Of a DNA stretch of 64,000 bases, positions 8,634 to 16,078 are shown piece after piece. Source of the DNA: JBLUOA01 sp048060095 (GTDB taxonomy: Bacteria > Pseudomonadota > Alphaproteobacteria > Rhodobacterales > Rhodobacteraceae); NCBI RefSeq assembly GCF_048060095.1, contig NZ_JBLUOA010000001.1, forward strand, positions 1,240,001-1,304,000, in the 5' to 3' direction. Under the pieces are notes generated by a model. That model saw nothing but the letters and a program-made list of their open reading frames with translations. It searched no databases and was not told where the DNA came from. The position numbers were made by a program, and so were the translations under genes. The stretch's first letter is position 1; every line of letters begins with the position of its first letter.

Positions 8634-8822
8634 AATTTTGGAAGCAAAGGACAACGACTAGAAGATGGTGTAATCGGTGATACTGCGAACATTGCCAGCC
8701 GTCTTGAGCACCTGACGCGCAGCCTATATTCGCCGCTTGTCGTCAGCGACGAGATGTTGCGGAGGGTCGATCAGACGACATTCAGTTCACGGCCGAACCC
8801 ACCAAAGCCAAGGATAGCCTGA
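8634..8822 (+). pseudogene. C-terminal remnant of a class III adenylate/guanylate cyclase
   Basis: The frame carries NFGSKGQRLEDGVIGDT followed by ANIASRLEHLTRSL and LVVSDEML, the classic end of a class III nucleotide cyclase catalytic domain (the GDxxNxASRLE block holds a transition-state Asn and Arg). The rest of the catalytic domain is absent: the frame upstream to 8457 has no cyclase similarity. It is therefore a fragment left by deletion. It ends 11 bases before the MauE/DoxX-like gene. Confidence 0.7.
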
Positions 8823-8833
8823 CCTACACACCA

Positions 8834-9295
8834 ATGATTGCCCTTTTTACGGCGGCAGCACTGATGGCAATCGCCGTGACATCGGTCACGCTTGGCACCG
8901 TCTTTGCGGGGCGATCCATCGAGCGGTTCATCTCGATATTCATGGTCCTGCTGGGGTTGCAGAAGCTGCAGGATGTCGAAAGGTTTGCCACCATGTTCCT
9001 GAACTATGACCTGCTGGCGCAGCGATGGGTGCGGTACGGCTACGTTTACCCATTCGTGGAAACAGGGGCTGGCCTGTTGATGATGGCCGGTGTGCTGACT
9101 TGGCTCTCTGCGCCTGCGGCATTGGTTGTCTCTGGGATCGGGGCTGTAAGCGTGTTCAAAGCAGTTTACATCGACAAAAGGGAAATCAAATGTGCCTGTG
9201 TCGGTGGCGATAGTAAGGTGCCACTGGGTTTCGTTTCACTGACCGAGAACCTGCATCTGATCGGCATGGCGCTTTGGGTGCTCTCAAAGCTGTGA
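8834..9295 (+). CDS. MauE/DoxX-like redox-associated membrane protein
   Basis: This 153-residue protein has four predicted membrane helices and a Cys pair in KCACVGGDSKVPLGFVS near residue 117, as in MauE/DoxX-type proteins that sit beside thiol-redox or copper genes. Such proteins are thought to help disulfide chemistry or metal handling in the membrane. No clear ribosome site precedes the ATG, so expression may depend on read-through. It lies upstream of the metal-type promoter at 9307 and so may form its own unit next to the copper operon. Confidence 0.72.
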   Translation: MIALFTAAALMAIAVTSVTLGTVFAGRSIERFISIFMVLLGLQKLQDVERFATMFLNYDLLAQRWVRYGYVYPFVETGAGLLMMAGVLTWLSAPAALVVSGIGAVSVFKAVYIDKREIKCACVGGDSKVPLGFVSLTENLHLIGMALWVLSKL

Positions 9296-9306
9296 TGAGA
9301 TAGCGT

Positions 9307-9337
9307 TTGACCCTCCACCTGCTGGAAGGTGTAGCAC
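9307..9337 (+). promoter_or_regulatory. MerR/CueR-type metal-responsive promoter
   Basis: A TTGACC -35 (9307-9312) and TAGCAC -10 (9332-9337) are separated by 19 bases, the over-long spacer typical of MerR-family promoters. The spacer contains the dyad ACCCTCCA (9310-9317)/TGGAAGGT (9323-9330) with five bases between, which closely resembles CueR operators. Established knowledge: CueR binds such sites and activates copper-efflux genes on sensing Cu(I). No merR/cueR gene is in this window, so the regulator would be encoded elsewhere. The first gene begins at 9368. Confidence 0.75.
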
Positions 9338-9367
9338 CTGACGAAACACTGGGACTCAAGAGAAGAT

Positions 9368-9802
9368 ATGAAACTTATCTACGCCATAGCAGTGATACTA
9401 GCAGTTGGTGCGGTAGGCTACGCATTCTGGCCAACAACCGAGCCGATCGTTCAATCTGGCCCAACTTCCAGCAGCGGTGACACAGCCTTGGCTGAGGTCA
9501 TTCTCCCCGATACATTTTCGGATAATGCACGGATTGGTCGGTTGGCGTATGAAGCAAAATGTGCGTCTTGCCATGGTATCAATGCGGTTGGGCAGGATGG
9601 TGTTGCACCGCCTTTGGTTCATAAAATCTATGAGCCAAGCCACCATGGCGATGAGAGCTTTCAGCGCGCAGCGGCTTTGGGTGTACAGGGACACCATTGG
9701 CCGTTTGGAAATATGCCGCCCGTGGACGGGATCACACGTGGCGATGCGGCTATGATCATCGCTTACATCCGCGAACTACAACGGGCCAACGGGATCAACT
9801 GA
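9368..9802 (+). CDS. Membrane-anchored or periplasmic class I cytochrome c
   Basis: The 144-residue product has an N-terminal hydrophobic anchor or signal (about 1-22), then a single heme-binding motif CASCHG at about residue 61 and a probable axial Met in FGNMPPV near the C-terminus. It should carry electrons in the periplasm. It opens the operon behind the CueR-type promoter and is followed by copC and copD, which suggests a role in copper oxidation or in handing electrons to or from a copper protein. The partner oxidase is unclear. Confidence 0.88.
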   Translation: MKLIYAIAVILAVGAVGYAFWPTTEPIVQSGPTSSSGDTALAEVILPDTFSDNARIGRLAYEAKCASCHGINAVGQDGVAPPLVHKIYEPSHHGDESFQRAAALGVQGHHWPFGNMPPVDGITRGDAAMIIAYIRELQRANGIN

Positions 9803-9822
9803 TCGCCATGGAGGGACAAACA

Positions 9823-10164
9823 ATGAAACAGACCATGCTCACCGCGATGATGGGATTGTGGGCGACGGGTGCATTTGCGCATTCACCGCTTGAGGCCACG
9901 ATACCTGCAAACGAGTCCATCATTGCGGAGGCGCCATCAGAGATTGCGATGGATTTCAAAGGTCACATCCGACTGACACGGGTCAGCATGACACATGCAG
10001 ATCACCCAAGCGTTGACCTTGATCTGGAGGGCTTTGACGGGTTCATCTCTGACTATGCCATTCCTCTTCAATCCATGGGATCGGGTGTCTACCTGATTGA
10101 ATGGCGTGGTCTTGGTGTAGACGGCCATGCCTTGAACGGGTCCTTCAGCTTCACGGTCGAATAA
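9823..10164 (+). CDS. copC: Periplasmic copper-binding protein CopC
   Basis: This 113-residue protein has a signal peptide ending in AFA, leaving His as first mature residue (HSPLEATIP), the hallmark Cu(II) ligand of CopC. The C-terminal DGHALNGSFSFTVE block supplies the second Asp/His ligand region. CopC binds copper in the periplasm and delivers it to CopD. GGAGGG-like sequence precedes the ATG at 9823; the longer upstream frame overlaps the cytochrome gene and is rejected. The copD gene starts three bases after the stop. Confidence 0.85.
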   Translation: MKQTMLTAMMGLWATGAFAHSPLEATIPANESIIAEAPSEIAMDFKGHIRLTRVSMTHADHPSVDLDLEGFDGFISDYAIPLQSMGSGVYLIEWRGLGVDGHALNGSFSFTVE

Positions 10165-10166
10165 CG

Positions 10167-11015
10167 ATGCCCGACCTATGGGGATTGGCATCCATTGCGA
10201 CCAAATTCGCACTCTACCTTGGTGTGCTGACTGCTGTCGGTACGGTTCTTGCCACAATGCTGTTCCAACTGACACGTTACCGCCGTTTCACCATTGGATT
10301 TGCTCTGCTCGGTATTGCAGCGACGGTTTTTGGCCTTTCGCTGGCTGGTGCCACGCTGACTGGTGATGCAAGTGGCATGACGGACCGCGAGATGCTGAGT
10401 TTGCTTTGGTCAACGCCCGTCGGGACCGCTGTTGCCTTGCGATTAGTTGGCCTCGGGCTTTTAATCGTTGGGCTGTTCATCGGACGGGTCGGAGTAATAC
10501 TGTCACTGATCGGAGGCGGCCTTGCCCTGTGGTCCTTTGCAACCATTGGGCACATCCCAGATCGTGGCAGTCTGGCTCTGAACATTGTGTTGATGTTCCA
10601 CCTGGTCGCCATCTCTGTTTGGATCGGCGTTCTGACACCACTTCGTTCATTGTCATTGGATGCAAGCCGCGTATCGGACGCAGCCAATGTCGGGCACCGC
10701 TTTGGCAAGATCGCAGCGGTGTTCGTACCATTGCTGATCCTTGCCGGTGGCTACATGAGCTACGAGTTGGTTGGATCGTTGCCAGCTCTATTGGGTGGCG
10801 GATATGGCCAAGCTCTACTTCTCAAAGTGCTGTTCGTCACAGGGCTGCTTGCCCTCGCCGCCGCCAACAAGCTGCGGTTTATCCCACAGATGACCAGTGG
10901 TGACCCCGCCGCAGCAGATCATCTGGCCAAGTCCATATCATATGAATGGCTGGTGATTGTTGCGGTCCTTCTGACCACAGCCGTTCTGACATCCGTCCTG
11001 ACATTGCCATCGTGA
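10167..11015 (+). CDS. copD: Copper-import-type membrane protein CopD
   Basis: The 282-residue product has eight predicted membrane helices. The FHLVAISVWIGVLTPL segment (with a conserved His in a helix) and the C-terminal LLKVLFVTGLLALAAANKL stretch match the CopD family. CopD is thought to move copper across the inner membrane with CopC as periplasmic donor. The start at 10167 is three bases past copC. It may supply copper to a periplasmic or membrane cuproenzyme; the usual downstream multicopper oxidase seems to be missing. Confidence 0.87.
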   Translation: MPDLWGLASIATKFALYLGVLTAVGTVLATMLFQLTRYRRFTIGFALLGIAATVFGLSLAGATLTGDASGMTDREMLSLLWSTPVGTAVALRLVGLGLLIVGLFIGRVGVILSLIGGGLALWSFATIGHIPDRGSLALNIVLMFHLVAISVWIGVLTPLRSLSLDASRVSDAANVGHRFGKIAAVFVPLLILAGGYMSYELVGSLPALLGGGYGQALLLKVLFVTGLLALAAANKLRFIPQMTSGDPAAADHLAKSISYEWLVIVAVLLTTAVLTSVLTLPS

Positions 11016-11023
11016 GGGTTCCC

Positions 11024-11137
11024 ATGAACAAAAGACAATTCCTAGCTTCTGCATCCGCGCTCGCCTTGCTTCCGAAGCAGGTTCAGGCAGGGCAAGATGG
11101 AGTAATGCTGCGAGCTGAAGCTGTGAGCCTATCATGA
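11024..11137 (+). pseudogene. 37-residue stub, possible multicopper oxidase leader
   Basis: The frame encodes an export-signal-like start (MNKRQFLASASALALLP, Tat-like without a twin Arg) and then only about 18 residues ending in LRAEAVSLS. Multicopper oxidases commonly begin with such a leader and continue VTLRAxPxxxxL. It sits exactly where a multicopper oxidase would be expected between copD and a cytochrome c, and its stop overlaps the next start (ATGA). I infer an internal deletion that removed most of the enzyme. It could also be a genuine short exported peptide. Confidence 0.4.
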
Positions 11138-11562
11138 GGCGGCTGGTCAGTCTGGCATTGGTGGTTGCGTCACCAGCTTTTGCGGATCACGAGCTATTGG
11201 ATCGTGATATTGTTGCGGGGGAACGTCTCTACCAACAGCAGTGTGCGTCATGCCATGGTGCAAATTTGGAGGGGCAGCAAAACTGGCGAACCCCAAACGA
11301 TGATGGTGTATTGCCAGCCCCGCCCCATGATGCGTCAGGACATACTTGGCATCATAATAATGCTCTCCTCTTCGAATACACCAAGTTGGGTGGACGCGGC
11401 GCACTTGCCGCGCGTGGAATGACAGACTTTAACAGTGGGATGCCTGCATTTGAGGGTATCCTGACAGACGAAGAGATTTGGGATATCCTCGGCTACATTC
11501 GATCAACATGGCCAGAGCGCGTTCAAGGGGCGCAAGCCAGCCGCAATCCACCTCATGAGTGA
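11134..11562 (+). CDS. Periplasmic cytochrome c
   Basis: This 142-residue secreted cytochrome has a signal peptide (about 1-17, cleavage after AFA), a heme motif CASCHG at about residue 37, a histidine-rich loop (HTWHHNN) and a probable axial Met in NSGMPAF. The long insert after the heme motif, rich in Pro and His, is typical of cytochromes found beside copper oxidases. It is coupled to the short upstream stub and overlaps the next gene by eight bases. Confidence 0.87.
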   Translation: MRRLVSLALVVASPAFADHELLDRDIVAGERLYQQQCASCHGANLEGQQNWRTPNDDGVLPAPPHDASGHTWHHNNALLFEYTKLGGRGALAARGMTDFNSGMPAFEGILTDEEIWDILGYIRSTWPERVQGAQASRNPPHE

Positions 11563-11971
11563 TATCGATACGCACGTGTTGGCCACGCATACGATCCCCG
11601 CATGGAGTGTGATCGGGCTGGGATCATTATCCGTTCACTTGGTTCTGCCCGTTGATGTCTCCCATACACTTGCGGCTTTATTGCTGACGTTGATCGCGGG
11701 CGCCTACATCGGGTTTGCGGTCAACGATGGCAGACTGTCCCGAATTTTGGTCGAAAGCGCGGTTGCCGTCGGCTTTGTGGCGTTCGCATGTTGGGCCTTG
11801 CTGTACGCCCCCATTCTGCTGCCACTGGGTTACATTGGTCATGCTGTCTGGGATTTCTTACATCACCCCCCGATCTTCAACGTGAAAATGCCAAGGTGGT
11901 ACGTGCCAGCCTGTGTGGTCGTAGATGTGATCTTTGGGCTAGGGTTATGGGCGATCTGGTTGGTTCAATAG
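11555..11971 (+). CDS. Small integral membrane protein (DUF6010-like)
   Basis: The 138-residue product has four predicted membrane helices. The YIGHAVWDFLHHPP motif followed by a MPRWYVPACVVVD block recalls DUF6010-type membrane proteins, where His and Trp pairs face the membrane interior. The function is unknown. It is the last plus-strand gene of the copper operon, and its 3' end overlaps the convergent Crp/Fnr gene by 27 bases. Confidence 0.65.
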   Translation: MSDIDTHVLATHTIPAWSVIGLGSLSVHLVLPVDVSHTLAALLLTLIAGAYIGFAVNDGRLSRILVESAVAVGFVAFACWALLYAPILLPLGYIGHAVWDFLHHPPIFNVKMPRWYVPACVVVDVIFGLGLWAIWLVQ

Positions 11972-12529
11972 CTGGTACTGGCCGCGACCCAGTTGTGTCA
12001 GGCGCCCTTTATTGCAAAGGGCGCGGAGTGCCCGATAACAGGCTTCATGGGTCAAATGAACGCGGGTCGCAAACTCGGTGACTGCCCCATCAAGGTATCC
12101 TGCTGAAACAGCCGCAAGTACACGTTCCTCAGCAGATTTGATCGCGGTGATTTCCAATAGGAACCGATAGCTTTGTACCTGTCTCGCAAGCAATGCAGTG
12201 AACGCCAATGCAAAGTCTTTGTCCTTGGACAACTGGTCCAAAACCGCCGCCTTGGAGATGTGCTGCACCTCACCACCCTCCGCGCAAATGGCATCGCAAT
12301 GATACTGATCCGAGAATACTGATGCCTCAGCGAAGAGGTCACCTGTCGTTGCACGGTGCAAGGTCAGAGTATCCCCTGCCACGGTGGTCCTACGCAGAGT
12401 CACGCAGCCGCGCTGAACGCGGTACAGCCCCCTCACAGGCTCTGCCTGACGGAAAAGCACATCGCCTGTAGAAGTCTGGATCAGTCGAACGGCTGTATCT
12501 GGCAGATCGGAAAACGGATCATCATTCAT
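11945..12529 (-). CDS. Crp/Fnr-family transcriptional regulator
   Basis: This 194-residue regulator has a cyclic-nucleotide-type beta-barrel (about 15-110) and a C-terminal winged helix (EFATRVHLTHEACYRALRAL). It lacks the N-terminal Cys cluster of oxygen-sensing Fnr, so it is not an Fe-S sensor of that type; the effector is unknown. A palindrome with Fnr-like spacing overlaps its own start codon, so autoregulation is likely. It is divergent from the His-rich periplasmic protein gene and convergent with the copper operon. Confidence 0.82.
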   Translation of the reverse strand: MNDDPFSDLPDTAVRLIQTSTGDVLFRQAEPVRGLYRVQRGCVTLRRTTVAGDTLTLHRATTGDLFAEASVFSDQYHCDAICAEGGEVQHISKAAVLDQLSKDKDFALAFTALLARQVQSYRFLLEITAIKSAEERVLAAVSAGYLDGAVTEFATRVHLTHEACYRALRALCNKGRLTQLGRGQYQLLNQPDRP

Positions 12530-12545
12530 ATGATCGAGATCATAT
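12528..12545. promoter_or_regulatory. Crp/Fnr-type palindrome in divergent intergenic region
   Basis: The arms ATATGAT and ATCATAT flank the four-base spacer CGAG, giving a perfect 18-base palindrome with the half-site spacing of Crp/Fnr boxes (compare TTGAT-N4-ATCAA). It overlaps the start codon of the minus-strand regulator and lies about 50 bases before the plus-strand gene, so it could repress the former and control the latter. Confidence 0.7.
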
Positions 12546-12594
12546 CAGATGTGGTGGTGATCATCTACTCCTCTCCCCATTGAAGGAGAGAACC

Positions 12595-13125
12595 ATGACA
12601 TTCATTACGAGACTTGCGCTCCTCTTGTTGATCGCGGCACCTGCGCAGGCCCAACATACGCATGGCAATCATGGCAGCGCAGATGTGACCGAAACAGGCC
12701 AAGCTCAGTTTGCGTCAATCGCGGAGATTGTGACCGTTATTCGTGATGATCCTTCGACCGATTGGGCGCGTGTCGATATTCAAGCATTGCGGGATCATCT
12801 CGTGGACATGGACAACGTAACGACACGCTCAATGGTGGCTGTCGAAGAAGCAGATGCCAGCGTGATCTTTACCATCACTGGCGACGCTGAGGTTGCACAG
12901 TCGATCCAGAACATGGTGACCGCCCACACCCCGATGTTGGCAGCAGAGACAGGATGGTCAGTGGCGTCAGCGTTGGTCGCGGACGGTGCCATGATGACGA
13001 TTACAGTGTCCGATGACGAACAACGCCACCAAGTCTTAGGTCTCGGGTTTTATGGTGTGATGACTATCGGTGCTCACCATCAACAACATCACTTGATGAT
13101 TGCAAAGGGCGACGACCCTCACTGA
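12595..13125 (+). CDS. His-rich periplasmic protein of unknown function
   Basis: The 176-residue protein has a signal peptide (about 1-19, cleavage after AQA) and begins its mature part with a metal-binding-like stretch HTHGNHGS. A second His cluster (HHQQHH) lies near the C-terminus. The middle contains SIAEIVTVIRDDPSTDWARV and long beta-type segments, with no family I recognise. GGAGAG precedes the ATG. Position next to a Crp/Fnr regulator and a copper operon suggests a copper- or redox-linked periplasmic role, possibly metal storage; this is inference. Confidence 0.7.
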   Translation: MTFITRLALLLLIAAPAQAQHTHGNHGSADVTETGQAQFASIAEIVTVIRDDPSTDWARVDIQALRDHLVDMDNVTTRSMVAVEEADASVIFTITGDAEVAQSIQNMVTAHTPMLAAETGWSVASALVADGAMMTITVSDDEQRHQVLGLGFYGVMTIGAHHQQHHLMIAKGDDPH

Positions 13126-13218
13126 AAACTGGCCAAAGTAGTCCTTCGACTGGAAGAGCCAAACGGCGGTTTTGTTCCGCAGACTGTGAGTTCGATCATC
13201 CCCAGATTTTGCAAGCGC

Positions 13219-13285
13219 GGCGAATGGCAGCAATGCGGGCTGCGACCGCAGCAACATTATCGGACGGTGAAAGGCAGCAATGGGC
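13219..13285 (+). repeat. Dispersed intergenic repeat, copy 1
   Basis: The core at 13219-13254 differs from 47235-47270 at only four of 36 positions. It lies between the His-rich protein gene and the methyltransferase gene. The right half is more diverged (TCGGACGGTGA). I see no inverted ends or coding potential. Confidence 0.6.
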
Positions 13286-13358
13286 CGGATCGTGGCGGTC
13301 GGAACTGCGAGTCGATGTCGATGGAATCGGCGTTACGTCGCAGGTTGAACCAAGTCGA

Positions 13359-14270
13359 CTAGGCCAATTCGATAGCCATTGACTTTAGGTGGCGCATATC
13401 CGTTCCGCAGCACCCTCCAAATACTTTAATCATTGGATTGTGCCGCGCATTCGCGGCCACTTGCTGACCTAGTTCGTGGGGATCGCCTTCGTCCAATTCG
13501 TCGGCCTCATCCAGTTCCGCGTGCGAACAACTTGACGCGTTTGCGACAATTCCCCTCAGCCGTGGGTGGTTCCCGAGCGCTCCGGCGAAATGGGTCGGGT
13601 GGGCGCAGTTGACCATGAAGAACAATGCAGCCGAATTAGTTGCCGCGTCGATCTGATTGATCGCATCCACAAGGCTGGTTCCGTCCGCCAAACACCCGTC
13701 TGTCTCGACAACCAAAGACATGATGATCGGCAGCTCAACATCGCGGGCTGCGAGGATACAACCTGCAGCTTCGCTCGGGCGGTTGAATGTATAGGCGGTG
13801 ACCAAATCGACGCTCGTCTCTTTCAGGCTGCGCAATTGGTCGCCGTGATATTGCCGCGCATCTTCGGCAGATATTGGCGGAATGTCCGCATATGGGTCAA
13901 AGCGCGGGCCTATACAGGCCGAGACCAAGATATCATCGCGGCCGGCAGCCCGGCGCACGTCCTCCATCAGACTGACCGCATCCTTGTTCACATCAACGAG
14001 CTGTCCAGCGGTATAGCCCAGCGGCGCTGCGCGGTCGGCATTCGCCATCCAAGTGGGCGCATCAAGAATACATCCGACATCCATCTCGTCGGCCAGGTCG
14101 ACAAGAGCTTGCATCTGATCGGCCAGGATCGCCCGGGTCTCGGGCCTTTCCAGCAATGGGAATGACGCAAATCCGGGCAGTTCGAGTCCGTGATTGAAAA
14201 TGAGGTCAGTGCCGGTGCCAGCATAAACCAAGTATTTCTTCTCACCTTCGTGCGGAAGCTGTCGTGCCAT
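13359..14270 (-). CDS. Homocysteine S-methyltransferase family protein
   Basis: This 303-residue TIM-barrel enzyme shows the family's zinc site: NCAHP with the first Cys and GGCCGTD near the C-terminus with the other two. Relatives transfer methyl groups from S-methylmethionine, betaine or similar donors to homocysteine to make methionine. The N-terminus (LVYAGTGTDLIFNHGLELP) is the usual donor-binding edge. The start at 14270 is the only good ATG. A damaged paralogue lies at 54515-54827, and two copies of an intergenic repeat flank this gene, which suggests it once moved as a unit. The methyl donor cannot be read from sequence. Confidence 0.87.
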   Translation of the reverse strand: MARQLPHEGEKKYLVYAGTGTDLIFNHGLELPGFASFPLLERPETRAILADQMQALVDLADEMDVGCILDAPTWMANADRAAPLGYTAGQLVDVNKDAVSLMEDVRRAAGRDDILVSACIGPRFDPYADIPPISAEDARQYHGDQLRSLKETSVDLVTAYTFNRPSEAAGCILAARDVELPIIMSLVVETDGCLADGTSLVDAINQIDAATNSAALFFMVNCAHPTHFAGALGNHPRLRGIVANASSCSHAELDEADELDEGDPHELGQQVAANARHNPMIKVFGGCCGTDMRHLKSMAIELA

Positions 14271-14399
14271 TTTGATGCGCGCCTGTTGCCGTAGAAGTCC
14301 AAGACGAAACTATCTTGTGCCTGGTCTCCTGTGAACCTTTTTGCCGCAGCGGGATTGTCCCGTAAGTATGATCTCGTCTGGTATGGTCTTTCGCTCACG

Positions 14400-14466
14400 C
14401 AGCGAATGGCAGATTCGACGGGCCGCACCGCAGCATGGTGAGGTAGATCGGGTGACCGCTTTGGGT
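14400..14466 (+). repeat. Dispersed intergenic repeat, copy 2
   Basis: It starts GCGAATGGCAG and ends in CGGGTGACCGCTTTGGG (14449-14465), which is identical over 17 bases to 47286-47302. The middle is diverged. The remaining bases up to 14648 hold no gene that I can support. Confidence 0.6.
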
Positions 14467-14648
14467 CGCCATTGATCGACCCAGCAGTTTAGATTTCGAT
14501 AACTTCTGTACTCGCCCGCTCAAGCTCCCGGCATATCGTCCACGTATCGGACAGCCCCCAAGTTGCCGATTTGCGTATACATGTGCATCATGACCATTCT
14601 TAGTTGCTGCCATGCGCTGGAGCGGAAAGGTGTTTAGTCGTTTCCTGA

Positions 14649-14813
14649 TCAACCGCTGATGATGATGGCAATCGCGACGATGCACATAATGCCAAGCGAC
14701 CCTTTCGACTGTAACCTGCGCGGTAGGAAATTAAAGCCGAACGCCATGAGCGATGTGTAAAGCAGCAGCAGGACCGACAGCAGGTTCCCTGCGTGTGAGG
14801 CGAATTGAGCCAT
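14649..14813 (-). CDS. Small 54-residue membrane protein
   Basis: This short gene has ATG at 14813 with AAAGGAAA just upstream. The product has two hydrophobic helices (about residues 10-30 and 40-53) joined by a basic loop PRRLQSKGS. It ends in IIISG. The reading frame and ribosome site are good for so small a gene, but there is no homology I can name. It lies 76 bases downstream of the Gly/Asn-rich protein gene on the same strand, so the two may be co-transcribed. Confidence 0.6.
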   Translation of the reverse strand: MAQFASHAGNLLSVLLLLYTSLMAFGFNFLPRRLQSKGSLGIMCIVAIAIIISG

Positions 14814-14889
14814 GATAACGTTTCCTTTCCCAAACCGGTCAACTGACCGATACCATTGTCTGTATGGCTAGATCCTGCTCGATCTTGTC

Positions 14890-15906
14890 TCAGGGTTGGG
14901 TGTCTTCTATCCCCAGCATGGCCTTCACGGCTTCTTCGATCGCATCTGTTACCGGTTTGTTGGCGGCATCTTCCAGAAGAGCGCGTTCGACTGCGGGTTG
15001 TTCGGCAAGCTGCGCGTCGAGATCGGCGACGATCTGTTCTTCATCCTCGTAGGTGATCGCCGTGTCGAGTTCGCCGGACAGATCCGCGATCTCGGCCTCT
15101 AGGCCGCTCAGAAGATCGCGCTCGGCCGCCAGCTCTGCTTCGATCTCGGCATCCGTTCCGCCGGCATCGGCAAGTTGCTGTTCAAGATCGTCGATCCGGG
15201 TCTCGGTTGCGGTGCGATCCTGATCCGCGGTTGTCAGATCGGACGCGATTTCGCCTGAGGACCGTTCCGGCACCTCAAGATCATCGAGGGCGAGCAGCGC
15301 CGCGGCGCGTTCGTTCTCAAGCTCTTGTCCGTCAAGAACGGCGTCGCGGAAGGCGGCAATTCTGCCAACGCGGGAATTCGGTGCCGCGTTTCTAAGCGCA
15401 TTTTCAGACGCGTTCGCCGCGTTCAGCGCACCGAGTTCGGACGGATGGACGCCAAGTTCGCGGGCGATCCGATTGCCGCGTAGGCGGCTTTCGGGTGCGG
15501 GCTGCGGCCGGGCCGAGCGCGTCGGCGCGGCCTGTGGGCGCACGGTGCGGGCCGGTTTTTCGATTGTTCGGGTCGGGCGCGTTCGTGTTCGGGTCTGCGT
15601 CTGCGTCTGCGTTGTCGCGCGATTGCCCCGCTGGATACGGCCACGATTGCTGCGCGCGCCACCACGTTCGGCACCATCCCGGTCTGCACCGTTTCCGCCG
15701 CCGTTCGCGTTGCCGCCGCCATTACCGCCGCCATTACCGCCACCGTTGCCACCGCCATTGCCACCACCATTGCCACCGCCGTTTCCGCCACCATTCTTGG
15801 CGAACGCAACGTCGGGTATGGCGACCGTCACGACCATCGCGGTTGAACTTGCCAGCGCGATGGACATGCACGCAGCTTTCAGGAATTTGGTGGTATCGAT
15901 TTTCAT
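14890..15906 (-). CDS. Secreted Gly/Asn-rich protein with coiled-coil C-terminus
   Basis: The 338-residue product has a signal peptide (about 1-36, cleavage after AFA), a low-complexity NGGG repeat (about 37-75), an Arg/Thr/Gln-rich basic region with TQTQTQTRTRTR-like alternation, a short conserved-looking block HPSELGALNAANASENALRN, and a long acidic heptad-rich region (about 215-335) likely to form a coiled coil. This is a multipart surface or matrix protein of unknown function. It is divergent from another Gly/Asn-rich secreted protein with the same repeat type and next to a two-component system. Confidence 0.78.
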   Translation of the reverse strand: MKIDTTKFLKAACMSIALASSTAMVVTVAIPDVAFAKNGGGNGGGNGGGNGGGNGGGNGGGNGGGNANGGGNGADRDGAERGGARSNRGRIQRGNRATTQTQTQTRTRTRPTRTIEKPARTVRPQAAPTRSARPQPAPESRLRGNRIARELGVHPSELGALNAANASENALRNAAPNSRVGRIAAFRDAVLDGQELENERAAALLALDDLEVPERSSGEIASDLTTADQDRTATETRIDDLEQQLADAGGTDAEIEAELAAERDLLSGLEAEIADLSGELDTAITYEDEEQIVADLDAQLAEQPAVERALLEDAANKPVTDAIEEAVKAMLGIEDTQP

Positions 15907-16039
15907 GGCAGCCTCCGGTTCGATCTATTGGTGAGGTTTCCTCGAATTTCGGAAACCCTGATTCAGGCCCGTTCCCCAACGGACGAATCGTCGAAATTCA
16001 CAAAAACATTCTCGACGTTAACGGACGTGGAACAGCGTA

Positions 16040-16061
16040 TTCACTTTCAGTTCATGTTGGA
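16040..16061 (+). promoter_or_regulatory. Candidate OmpR-type direct repeat
   Basis: TTCACTTTCAG is followed directly by TTCATGTTGGA, giving TTCA half-sites 11 bases apart, the helical-repeat spacing used by OmpR/PhoP-type regulators. It lies 18 bases before the start of the PepSY-like gene and within the divergent region. The assignment to the downstream response regulator is inference. Confidence 0.35.
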
Positions 16062-16078
16062 TTTGCTATGGATTACAC

